Shown one piece after another: positions 8,688 to 16,832 of a stretch of 64,000 bases of DNA (its first letter is position 1; each line of letters opens with the position of its first letter). The notes under the pieces are model-generated. The model was not told where the DNA came from. It saw only the letters and a program-made list of their open reading frames with translations, and ran no database searches. Source of the DNA: JAWPMT01 sp965267435 (GTDB lineage Bacteria > Bacteroidota > Bacteroidia > Cytophagales > Cyclobacteriaceae); NCBI GenBank assembly GCA_965267435.1, contig OZ253960.1:1240001-1304000 (forward strand), in the 5' to 3' direction. Both the position numbers and the translations under genes were made by a program.

Positions 8688-11600
8688 TTACATACTGCTC
8701 TTTTTGCCTACGGAAATCTGAGGCATGTCTTTTGTTCGATCATTGATTCCCTGGATATCGGTATTGACAATTTGATCCAAAACGTCTTGCGCGTCATTGA
8801 CCTCACCCGTCAATTGATCGACCCTGTCGAGTTGTGGTTGGGTAGGCTGCGCGGTTGCGCTATTGATGGCGCGCATCAAAGAGCGAATCTCCTCCCGTAA
8901 TCGGGGTCGCTGTCGATAGTTCATCGATGGTGGTGGCCTTTTGAGGATGTCATCCTGCAATTTATAGATCTTCTGCCTGACCCCCTTGATTTCTTCAGAT
9001 AGTGATCCATCCACATCCTGACCTTCCATCTGATCGAGCTTCTTTTGCAGTTCTCCCAATTGTGTGTTGTAAGTATTGCTATTGTTGATCATCGTGTTGG
9101 TTTGCGACAAAAGGTTTCTGAGCTCCATTAACGCCCTGGTGCGCGCTTCATAATCTGCCTGCGTCAATTCTACCCGCGGATCCGCTCGCACCTCAACGGA
9201 CGTCTCCAGTACCTCGTCATTCACCTTTAACCGGGCAGTATACATGCCTGGTGAAACGTAAGGGTACATGGCGCCTGAGAAGAATCCCCCGCCCACGGCG
9301 CCCTGCATTTTCGTAGCAGCCTCATGCCCCAGATCCCAAACGATCCGGTTGACACCCGCTTTCGCCGTGGAGTCAGTCAATGTTCGGATCACCTCGCCGG
9401 AGGCATCAGCGATCTCAACGACAGCAGTCACTTTCTCCCCTTCCGCCAGGTAGAAGTTGATATTCGCCCCGAAGTCAGGATTCTTCGCGCGATAGTGGCG
9501 GTCACCCAGGTTCTCCAGTCGCCAGAACATATGCCAAAGCGTCGACCGGCGAACGGGGAACAGATGCGCCGTCTTCCCTTCTGTATCAGCCATCTCCTGA
9601 AGGGGCCGGATATCGTCCAGGATCCAGGCGCCTCGGCCATGTGTACCGACGATCAGGTCGCGGTCGCGCGCCTGAATGCGAAGGTCTCGTACCGATACAT
9701 TAGGTAGGTTGTTGTTGATCTTGGTCCAAGACTGGCCTTTGTCCCAGCTCGCAAATATGCCATGCTCCATGCCTGCGTATAACAAATCTGGATTAATGGG
9801 ATCCTGTCTTACGACCTTGATGTAATCATCCTGAGGGAGAGCATCGCTGATCTTCGTCCATGACCGGCCATAGTCGGTGGTCATGAAAGCATGCGGCCGG
9901 AAGTCATCGAGTCTGTGTTGATCTACGGTGACGAAGGCCGTTCCGGCATCGTGCTCGGATGCGTGGATCTTAGCCACCCACGCGAAGGCTGGCAGTCCTT
10001 TGATCCGGTCATTGAGCTTGGTCCACGTTTCACCGCCATCTCGGGTCAGCTGTACATTGCCGTCGTCCGTACCTACCCAAATGACTCCCTTTTCCACTGG
10101 AGACTCGTCGATATATAGGATCGTGCAGTGAAACTCTGCCGCTGTATTGTCCTGATAGATCTCACCCCCCGATGTTCGCTGCTTGGATTTGTCGTTGGTC
10201 GTGAGATCGTCACTGATTTGGTCCCAGGTGTGGCCTCGGTCAGTGGATCTGAAAACAACATTTCCTCCGAAGTAAACTGTGTTGGGATCGTGAGGGGAAA
10301 TGGTAATAGGGGAGTCCCAGTTGAAGCGATACCGGTGGTCTTCGATGGCATCGCCAGCAGAGCCTATGATTTTGGGATAAGGGTGAATGTTCCGCACATT
10401 GCCGTACCTGGAATCCACATGGAAGATCACACCTCCCTGCAGGTTGGCATACACTTCGTGTTCACTACCCGGAATAGGTACTGCGTAATAGCCGTCTCCG
10501 TAGGCCAGTCCTTTCCAATGCCTCTTCAGTATGCCAGCCGTATATAGGGAATTACTGGGACCCACCCAGGTGCCATTGTCCTGCAACCCACCATACACGT
10601 TGTATGGATCCTGGTTGTCAATGAAGAGTTGATAAAACTGAGACAACTCGACATTGTTGATGATCTCCCAACTGTCACCACCATCATACGACACTTGATA
10701 GCCGCCATCGCTGCCATTTAGGATGCGCTTGGAGTTTTCGGGGTCAATCCAGAGGGACTGGTGATCGCCATGCACCGTTGTGGCTATGCGCTCCCAGGTA
10801 CGCCCGCCATCTTCAGAGCGACTGAGCCTACCCGAAATGGAAAAAAGGATGTTGGGATTATTGGGGTCCACACGCACATCGCTGTAGTAAAACGGGCGGA
10901 AGTTGATGTTGGGGTCGTCGTTGACCATGGTCCAGTTGTCACCGCGATCCTCGGATCTGAATGCCGTACCGCCACCCTGGAATTCTGTCATCAGGTAGAT
11001 GATATTGGGCTCGCTTCGGGCGATATGGATGCCAGGCCGTGCCATGGGCTTATCCGGAAGGCCATTCATGATCTTTTCCCAGGTCTCACCGCCGTCCATC
11101 GTTCGATAGATGGCCGTGTTTTTACCTCCATCATCAAAACGCCAGGGTGTCCTTCGAAAGGTCCACATGCCAGCATACATGATGCGGGGGTTGCTCATGT
11201 CCATCGCTATATCGGCACAGCCCGTGTCTTCGTCGATGTACAGGATCTTCGACCAGCTCTTACCGCCGTCAGTGGTCTTGAATACACCTCTCTCGGGATT
11301 GGCACCCCATTCCTTGCCCAACGCACACACGCAGGCGACATCCGGATTCGTGGGGTCTACGACGATTCGCTTGATCCTCTCTGTTTCCTTGAGGCCAAGG
11401 TGTGTCCAACTCTTTCCAGCATCTACCGACCGATAGACTCCCCAGCCATAGCCAACACTGTTGCGGGGGTCGCCTTCACCGGTACCCACCCAAAGTACGT
11501 TGTGATCGGACTCTGCTATAGTGAGCGCGCCGATGGAATAGGCCCGCTGTCCTTCAAAGATGGGCGTGAAGTTAACTCCTCCGTTGGTCGTCTTAAAAAT

Positions 11601-11804
11601 GCCCCCATCAGCGCCTGATACATAAAAGGTGCTAGGGTCTCCGGGGATACCGTCGATATCCGTGACCCGACCTCCCATATTGGCTGGGCCAATGGCGCGC
11701 CATTCATAGGATCTTAGGGCTTCGGAGTATTGGCTTTGAGAGGACCCCTCTTTAGGGAATAAGAAAAGAGTGCAAACAAACAGTAGTATAATCTGACGTC
11801 TCAT
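8688..11804 (-). CDS. Secreted BNR/Asp-box beta-propeller protein, paralogue of the 5447 gene
   Basis: The product has 1,038 residues. A signal peptide (MRRQIILLFVCTLFLF, cleavage near EGSSQ) precedes WRAIGPANMGGRVTDI, the characteristic opening of this family, and then successive Asp-boxes (TTNGGVNF, SVDAGKSW, TTDGGKSW, TMDGGETW, SEDGGRTW, TRDGGETW). After the propellers come a beta-sandwich segment around residues 760-860 and a helical coiled-coil tail. It shares the domain order and many short motifs with the convergent gene at 5447, so the two look like an old inverted duplication. The exact function is unknown; extracellular or periplasmic location is supported by the leader. Confidence 0.85.
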   Translation of the reverse strand: MRRQIILLFVCTLFLFPKEGSSQSQYSEALRSYEWRAIGPANMGGRVTDIDGIPGDPSTFYVSGADGGIFKTTNGGVNFTPIFEGQRAYSIGALTIAESDHNVLWVGTGEGDPRNSVGYGWGVYRSVDAGKSWTHLGLKETERIKRIVVDPTNPDVACVCALGKEWGANPERGVFKTTDGGKSWSKILYIDEDTGCADIAMDMSNPRIMYAGMWTFRRTPWRFDDGGKNTAIYRTMDGGETWEKIMNGLPDKPMARPGIHIARSEPNIIYLMTEFQGGGTAFRSEDRGDNWTMVNDDPNINFRPFYYSDVRVDPNNPNILFSISGRLSRSEDGGRTWERIATTVHGDHQSLWIDPENSKRILNGSDGGYQVSYDGGDSWEIINNVELSQFYQLFIDNQDPYNVYGGLQDNGTWVGPSNSLYTAGILKRHWKGLAYGDGYYAVPIPGSEHEVYANLQGGVIFHVDSRYGNVRNIHPYPKIIGSAGDAIEDHRYRFNWDSPITISPHDPNTVYFGGNVVFRSTDRGHTWDQISDDLTTNDKSKQRTSGGEIYQDNTAAEFHCTILYIDESPVEKGVIWVGTDDGNVQLTRDGGETWTKLNDRIKGLPAFAWVAKIHASEHDAGTAFVTVDQHRLDDFRPHAFMTTDYGRSWTKISDALPQDDYIKVVRQDPINPDLLYAGMEHGIFASWDKGQSWTKINNNLPNVSVRDLRIQARDRDLIVGTHGRGAWILDDIRPLQEMADTEGKTAHLFPVRRSTLWHMFWRLENLGDRHYRAKNPDFGANINFYLAEGEKVTAVVEIADASGEVIRTLTDSTAKAGVNRIVWDLGHEAATKMQGAVGGGFFSGAMYPYVSPGMYTARLKVNDEVLETSVEVRADPRVELTQADYEARTRALMELRNLLSQTNTMINNSNTYNTQLGELQKKLDQMEGQDVDGSLSEEIKGVRQKIYKLQDDILKRPPPSMNYRQRPRLREEIRSLMRAINSATAQPTQPQLDRVDQLTGEVNDAQDVLDQIVNTDIQGINDRTKDMPQISVGKKSSM

Positions 11805-12001
11805 CGGTCTAAGTAGTTAGGATTATATGCTGTTTACCAACAAAATCACCAAAATCCAAGTGTGGCCAATAGGAGCGGTGAGGAAAAGAATTATTGGGTA
11901 TTAAGTATCTGTGAAATTTCTTTAAGCCTTGTAGCGATTTCTGTTCAATGAGGTATTTCAGGACTATCTTGGATGGGCAAACTACTTGCTTTTTCAAGTC
12001 A

Positions 12002-12775
12002 ATGAGACAATCATCAATTGTGACACGAGGAAGGCGCCCACTGGCCCTCTTGCTGATTTTTCTTTGGTCGTGCTCCAGCCCGGCGGAGTACGAGCTATCC
12101 TACACATGGTCACCCATCAAAATCAGTCCGGAAATCGAAGGAGCCATGAAGATTGAATCCATCATAGAGCCCTACCGGGGCAATTTGGATTCCATCATGG
12201 GCGAAGAAATCGGCTATGCCGCCCATGATTTAACGAGCCGGGGACAATACGAGTCGGTATTGGGAACATTTGTCACTGAGCTCCTACTGGATCAATCAAT
12301 CTCCGAATTTGGCAGGCATGTGGATGCTGCCATTATGAACCATCACGGCGGATTGCGTGCACCGATCAATGAAGGGCCTATCACATTGGGGGAAGTTTTT
12401 GAGGTGATGCCTTTTGAAAACGATGTGATCTTGCTGGAAGTGCCAGGCGACACACTTATTGAAGTAGTCCGATACATAGGACAGTCCGGGAGAAGTATGA
12501 TCTGGCCCGTCAGCTTCGACGTATCGGAGACAGACGTAGAAAACATGGCGATAAATGGCGAGGCAATAGCGCCCGATAGGAGCTATGTATTATCCGTGAG
12601 CGACTACCTGGCCAATGGTGGTGGCGGGTTTCGAATCCTGAAACCCCTTAAAAGGATTGAAGTCATTCCTGTCAAGCTCAGGGATATGATTGTCAATGAA
12701 ATAAGACAAAGGACTGCTGCCGGAGATTCCGTTACGGCAGAAGTGGCAAACCTGATAACTGTATCTGAGCAATGA
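12002..12775 (+). CDS. 5'-nucleotidase C-terminal domain lipoprotein (split enzyme, part 1)
   Basis: ATG at 12002 gives a lipoprotein leader ending in LWSC; an earlier in-frame start at 11948 would place 18 extra residues before it. The 257-residue product is only the C-terminal substrate-binding domain of the UshA/5'-nucleotidase family: NHHGGLRAPI and GPITLGEVFEVMPFEN are the nucleotide-binding blocks and SDYLANGGGGF is the base-stacking loop. The catalytic metallophosphatase domain is encoded by the next gene, whose ATG overlaps this stop by four bases. The two products presumably act together at the cell envelope on nucleotides or related phosphoesters. Domain order in the operon is the reverse of the usual fused protein. 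Confidence 0.88.
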   Translation: MRQSSIVTRGRRPLALLLIFLWSCSSPAEYELSYTWSPIKISPEIEGAMKIESIIEPYRGNLDSIMGEEIGYAAHDLTSRGQYESVLGTFVTELLLDQSISEFGRHVDAAIMNHHGGLRAPINEGPITLGEVFEVMPFENDVILLEVPGDTLIEVVRYIGQSGRSMIWPVSFDVSETDVENMAINGEAIAPDRSYVLSVSDYLANGGGGFRILKPLKRIEVIPVKLRDMIVNEIRQRTAAGDSVTAEVANLITVSEQ

Positions 12776-13686
12776 AACGCAGACAATTTCTCCTACGATC
12801 GATGGCTGCCACTACTTCGGTAGCCATGTCACCGTTAGTATTCAGTGGTTGCAAACAGAATCTTGCAGGAAAGCGCCTGACTATTCTCCACACCAATGAC
12901 ATGCACTCTCAAATTGACCCGTTCAAGGAAGGTCGATACGAGGGGCTGGGCGGGATGGCGGCTCGTGCCAGCGCCATCGCCAAAGTAAGAGCGGAGGAAG
13001 CGCATGTGCTCCTTTTGGATGTGGGAGATGTATTTCAGGGCACGCCCTATTTCAACATGTTTGGAGGTGAACTCGAACTCAAACTTATGAGCGAAATGGG
13101 GTACGATGCCACTACGATCGGCAACCACGAATTTGACAATGGCATGGACGGACTGGAGTTTGCCATGCAGTTCGCCAACTTTCCGTACCTGTCTGCCAAC
13201 TACGATTTTTCGCAGACCAACCTTGAGGGGAAAGTGAATCCCTACAAGGTTCTGAATAGGGGAGGGATGAAAATAGGGATCTTTGGACTAGGCATCCAAC
13301 TTGAGGGCCTAGTGAATCCTACGATGTATGGCAAGACCATTTACAACGATCCTATCGCCGTAGCGAGGGAGATGGTGCAGGAACTCAAGGCCAAAAAATG
13401 CGACATAATCATGTGCCTCTCGCACATGGGCTATGAATACCGAAGTGGCAAGCCGTCGGACCACAAGCTCGCCCGTGAGGTTAGCGAAATAGATATCATT
13501 CTCGGAGGTCACACACACACGTTTATGGACGAGCCGCTGTTACTCACAAATGACGCGGGCTTTACCACCACCATCAACCAGGTAGGCTGGGCAGGCATCA
13601 ATCTGGGGAGGATCGACGTTGAATTCGCGGCGAAGGGAAAGGGGATGGTGGCCCACCGTCCAATTCAACTTTCGACCGTAGTTTAA
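12772..13686 (+). CDS. 5'-nucleotidase/UshA-type catalytic metallophosphatase (split enzyme, part 2)
   Basis: The 304-residue product starts with a twin-arginine-like leader (MKRRQFLLRSMAATT) ending at a possible lipobox (FSGC). The calcineurin-like domain shows HTNDMHSQ, DVGDVFQG, TIGNHEFDNG, CLSHMGYE and ILGGHTHTF, which are all the metal-ligand blocks of the 5'-nucleotidase family, so the active site is intact. It lacks the C-terminal substrate domain, which is supplied by the preceding gene. A four-base ATGA overlap indicates translational coupling. The likely reaction is dephosphorylation of nucleotides or similar phosphoesters in the periplasm. Confidence 0.9.
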   Translation: MKRRQFLLRSMAATTSVAMSPLVFSGCKQNLAGKRLTILHTNDMHSQIDPFKEGRYEGLGGMAARASAIAKVRAEEAHVLLLDVGDVFQGTPYFNMFGGELELKLMSEMGYDATTIGNHEFDNGMDGLEFAMQFANFPYLSANYDFSQTNLEGKVNPYKVLNRGGMKIGIFGLGIQLEGLVNPTMYGKTIYNDPIAVAREMVQELKAKKCDIIMCLSHMGYEYRSGKPSDHKLAREVSEIDIILGGHTHTFMDEPLLLTNDAGFTTTINQVGWAGINLGRIDVEFAAKGKGMVAHRPIQLSTVV

Positions 13687-13725
13687 AGTCTTCGCGACCT
13701 GGCTCAACCCAAAATCATTCCGAAG

Positions 13726-15006
13726 TTAACCATCTGCAAGGGTCTTGGATATATTGATCCGAAAGACGCGAATTGCTGGTAGCAAGGAGGCTAGAAGACC
13801 GATGCCCAAAGCGGTCACCAGTAACCAGGCTTCTTCCGGCACCCACGTCCATACTGAAAATCCGTAGTGATACGTAGCCTCCATCATGCCTGAGACGAGC
13901 CACAAACCAATGCGGCTAAAAAGCATGCCCAATACAAAACCACTCAATGTCAGCAAAAGTCCTTCCTGTAGCACCAGCCAGACGAGCTTCCAGCGCGTGG
14001 CACCATAGGTACGCATCAGCGCCATTTCGTACTGTCGATCTTTCAGTGCATTGTAGAGGCTGATAAAGACGCTCAAACCCGAAACCGCCATTATGATCAA
14101 GGCAATGGCACTAAGCGTGTCAACACCCACGCCCATCAGGCCAAATAAACGAGTGATCTCGTAGGCGGGGACTGCCGCCTGCATGTTGGTATCTTGATTG
14201 ACCATTCGTGGCAGTTGCATGATGCCCATCGGGTTTCTAAACTTCACCAACATCGCTGTGATATCCCGGTCCTCATCGATTTCATGATCATGGTCTTCGC
14301 CAGAGGCATGTTCATGCTCATCATGTTCGTGTTCTTCGCCCACGTCGTGCTCATGGTTTTCATCCTCAGATGGCTCCGATTCGCCTTCTTCATGGTCATG
14401 AACTGCCCAGACACTTTCCGTGGCAGTGAGTATCAATTGGTCCAGCACTGAATTGGAATAACCAAAGATTCCCACGACTTCGTATGGGTGATCGGCATGG
14501 TTCTCACCTCCAGCTGCCAAGCCATGAGCGCCGGTGAAGGTATCTCCAATTTTAAGTCCCATATGGTTAGCAAGTGTTGCACCGATGGCGACTTCAAATG
14601 TCTCTTCCCAGAGTCTGCCATTCTCTACTTCACCCTGGTAAAGTGCAGGGTAGTCATAGTTGGTACCGACAATCCGATAGCCTTGATAGCTGTCTCCGTA
14701 TGAAAGCGGTATGCCCGACTCCACCAAACGTTGCTTTTTGAGCTCATTAGCTTCTCTCAAGGAGATGTTGCCAGTTGGAGCATCGATGTGATAGACTGCA
14801 GACAGAATGAGTTGCAAGGGGCTGCCTTTTGCGCCCACGACCATGTCAATGCCACGTACATTGTTGCGCATCTGCTCTTCTATATGGCGGTTTACCTGCA
14901 GCAGCAGTGCGATCATACCGACACCCAGTGTGAGAAGCACCAGGCTCAGTGTTGTACTGAGCGGCCGGCTTGTCATGTTGCGCAGACTCAGGCGAAATAT
15001 GTTCAT
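13726..15006 (-). CDS. MacB/FtsX-type ABC transporter permease with His-rich loop
   Basis: This 426-residue permease has one N-terminal membrane helix (about residues 17-38), a large periplasmic domain, and three C-terminal helices in the FtsX-like fold (about 285-425). The periplasmic domain carries an extended His/Asp/Glu segment at about residues 203-245 (HDHEEGE, NHEHDVGEEHEHDEHEH, EDHDHE), typical of zinc-handling proteins. It overlaps the ATPase gene upstream by four bases. Related Zur-controlled MacB-like transporters are known in proteobacteria (the zrm operon of Pseudomonas aeruginosa). A role in zinc acquisition is inferred from the loop, the operator before the operon and the nearby Zur-like gene. 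Confidence 0.85.
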   Translation of the reverse strand: MNIFRLSLRNMTSRPLSTTLSLVLLTLGVGMIALLLQVNRHIEEQMRNNVRGIDMVVGAKGSPLQLILSAVYHIDAPTGNISLREANELKKQRLVESGIPLSYGDSYQGYRIVGTNYDYPALYQGEVENGRLWEETFEVAIGATLANHMGLKIGDTFTGAHGLAAGGENHADHPYEVVGIFGYSNSVLDQLILTATESVWAVHDHEEGESEPSEDENHEHDVGEEHEHDEHEHASGEDHDHEIDEDRDITAMLVKFRNPMGIMQLPRMVNQDTNMQAAVPAYEITRLFGLMGVGVDTLSAIALIIMAVSGLSVFISLYNALKDRQYEMALMRTYGATRWKLVWLVLQEGLLLTLSGFVLGMLFSRIGLWLVSGMMEATYHYGFSVWTWVPEEAWLLVTALGIGLLASLLPAIRVFRINISKTLADG

Positions 15007-15629
15007 AGCGAAAGTGTATTTTGAAACTGGTCTTTCAAACGTTGGTCATGAGTGATAATGACGAGCTGGGCTCCCGTCAACGCCGCCTGCTCCTTAAGTA
15101 GTGTGGCTGCCTTTGTACAGTTCTTATCATCAAGACTTGAGGTCGGTTCATCCGCGAGAATAAGCTGTGGGCGATTGATAACCGCCAAGGCTATCGTGGC
15201 TCGTTGCTGCTCACCCTGGCTCAGTTGACGTGGCTTTGCCTTGAGCTTGTGGCCGATGCCAAGGCTATCGAGCACTTCCTTGATGTGCGTTTTGTCATGT
15301 GGCTTGTGAGCGAGGTATTGGACCAGCGCCAGGTTTTCTTCCAATGTGAGTGCCTGCACAAAATGAGGGCGCTGAAACACCAGTCCTATATGTTGACCGC
15401 GAAATCGATCCAGCTTGGCAGGTGACATTTCGTGCAGCACTGTGCCCAGGAGTTCTACCTTTCCAGCGTTTGGACGAAGCAATCCAGCCATGAGATGCAA
15501 TAGCGTGGTTTTGCCAATACCCGATTCTCCCAGGACCAGCAAGTTGTCCCCGGCCTCCAGTTCAATGTCGGGAAAACGGAATTCCACTTGCTGATTGTAT
15601 GCGAAAAACAACGATTGAGTTTTTAACAT
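15003..15629 (-). CDS. ABC transporter ATP-binding protein (LolD/MacB type)
   Basis: The 208-residue ATPase has Walker A GESGIGKTT (residues 34-42), a Q-loop near VFQRPHF, the signature LSQGEQQR (136-143), Walker B LILADEP and a D-loop SSLDD. The closing His is in IITHD. It is the partner of the His-rich permease, whose start it overlaps by four bases. Upstream lies a 21-bp inverted repeat (15673-15693) of the Zur type. On this strand a TTG in the right half of the repeat is spaced about 20 bases from TAATATTG, resembling a -33/-7 promoter that a repressor would cover. The pair is expected to power metal-linked transport or export of a metal carrier. Confidence 0.9.
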   Translation of the reverse strand: MLKTQSLFFAYNQQVEFRFPDIELEAGDNLLVLGESGIGKTTLLHLMAGLLRPNAGKVELLGTVLHEMSPAKLDRFRGQHIGLVFQRPHFVQALTLEENLALVQYLAHKPHDKTHIKEVLDSLGIGHKLKAKPRQLSQGEQQRATIALAVINRPQLILADEPTSSLDDKNCTKAATLLKEQAALTGAQLVIITHDQRLKDQFQNTLSL

Positions 15630-15672
15630 CTTCTCTTATGGATTTGCGGCAATATTATTTTCTCTAACGAGT

Positions 15673-15693
15673 AAACGCAACCCTGTTGCGTTT
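15673..15693. promoter_or_regulatory. Putative Zur-type operator before the ABC transporter
   Basis: AAACGCAA, five bases (ccctg), TTGCGTTT: a perfect inverted repeat that extends one more base pair on each side. It is a C/G variant of the motif seen upstream of the lipoprotein and the Zur-like gene: both half-sites change together, which is what a protein-binding palindrome would show. Confidence 0.62.
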
Positions 15694-15751
15694 ATGTGGT
15701 CCCATAGAACTATTATCGGCAATGCCAACTATCAAGTGAAAGCGCTCGCAG

Positions 15752-15781
15752 AAAAAAATGGCCACCCTCGCAGGTGGCCAT
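15752..15781 (-). terminator. Intrinsic terminator of the 15833 lipoprotein gene
   Basis: Read on the minus strand: ATGGCCACC, a six-base loop, GGTGGCCAT and then a run of about six T. This is a textbook rho-independent terminator, 52 bases after the stop of the 246-residue lipoprotein gene. Confidence 0.85.
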
Positions 15782-15832
15782 AGTACTAGTCTCTATAGGA
15801 TAGCGACTATCGATCTAGCAAAGAACGATAGG

Positions 15833-16573
15833 TCAAAAGTGGAAGGAACCGGCAAAATCAGTGCATGGCGGTAATGCGGATTCAGCGACGCATGCACCGA
15901 AGGTGGGTTCGACATCGGCTCCACCTCCATCACAGGTCATACAGAAACCCGGACCGAGCTCCAGGGATTCGAAGCAGCCGCCACAGAATGAACTGATCAT
16001 GTCTGGCATGTAGTCCGGGTTTTCGGGTCCATGGGACCGGGCAATAAGGCCGATTCCTTGCGTTTCAGCATCATCAAATCCAAATCCGAACATGAATCCC
16101 TCCGTGCCTTCATTGACGATCACGTTGGTGAAATTGATCACACCATTCTCTCCGATGACGGCGCCGGCGGCATTTTTCATGTCAACAAATTCACCGTTCT
16201 CATCGAAGACAATGAACCAGAGCGTAACAGCGTGTCCCGCTATGTCCATATCGGTGCCATTTGCATGGAAGTTGAGCTTGACATGATCACTTTTGCGCAA
16301 TAGGTTGGAGCCGCCTACATCTTCTCCAGAGAAGAAGTCGCCGACATCTTCGTGCGTGCTCTTTCCCTTCCTACCGGCGTTAGTATTGACTACATCACTG
16401 AGGTGACGGGAGGCATTGGGGAATAGAGAGGAGAGACCCAGTGTAACATCTGGATCCGGGGCAAGTGCTTCGCGTTCGAGGGCCTCACCATGTTGGCAAC
16501 TCCAGGCGAATCCAAGGCAGACAAAGGCTAATAACAACCATTTGAGGTTGAGGGGGGTGAATTGAGTTTTCAT
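15833..16573 (-). CDS. Exported lipoprotein with Cys-rich C-terminus, unknown function
   Basis: The 246-residue product opens with a hydrophobic leader ending in FAWSC, a lipobox. The middle part (about residues 90-185) contains DHVKLNFHANGTDMD, a WFIVFDENGEF strand and a GFMFGFGFDD strand, and looks like a beta-sandwich. The C-terminal 60 residues hold eight cysteines (FCGGCFE, GFCMTCDGG, GACVAES, PPCTDF), suggesting disulfides or metal binding. I do not recognise a named family. It lies in the zinc-acquisition locus and has its own terminator, but no Zur-type repeat was found in the 260 bases upstream. Its role in metal handling is inference from location only. Confidence 0.7.
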   Translation of the reverse strand: MKTQFTPLNLKWLLLAFVCLGFAWSCQHGEALEREALAPDPDVTLGLSSLFPNASRHLSDVVNTNAGRKGKSTHEDVGDFFSGEDVGGSNLLRKSDHVKLNFHANGTDMDIAGHAVTLWFIVFDENGEFVDMKNAAGAVIGENGVINFTNVIVNEGTEGFMFGFGFDDAETQGIGLIARSHGPENPDYMPDMISSFCGGCFESLELGPGFCMTCDGGGADVEPTFGACVAESALPPCTDFAGSFHF

Positions 16574-16775
16574 ATTATAGGGCTAAGTGAAAAAATACCC
16601 TTTAACGTGCCCGATCCTCCTCAATCAGTCTGCTCCTGGGATTCAGTGGGACCAGACAAAAAAGTTATGTAGAATTTAATCATCTTTCACCAGAAGAACA
16701 AAAGTTGCGAGCGCTAGTAGCGTCGAATGTCGCTTTCCACCATGATTGATCGAAACTTAGTTGGATTGACTGGCT

Positions 16776-16805
16776 AAAAAAATGGCCACCCTTTCAGGTG
16801 GCCAT
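16776..16805 (-). terminator. Intrinsic terminator of the 16833 lipoprotein gene
   Basis: On the minus strand: ATGGCCACC, a six-base loop, GGTGGCCAT, then seven T. The stem is identical in sequence to that of the terminator at 15752 and only the loop differs. Confidence 0.85.
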
Positions 16806-16832
16806 TCCAATCGATAATATATTTAATCTAGC

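Noticed and set aside
10761..11618. 285-residue open frame on the plus strand
   Set aside because: It is the antisense of the BNR gene and shows only reversed Asp-box codons; no ribosome-binding site or independent motif.
14194..14451. Hydrophobic, Met/Phe-rich plus-strand frame of 85 residues
   Set aside because: It is the complement of the His/Asp/Glu-rich loop of the permease, which explains its composition.
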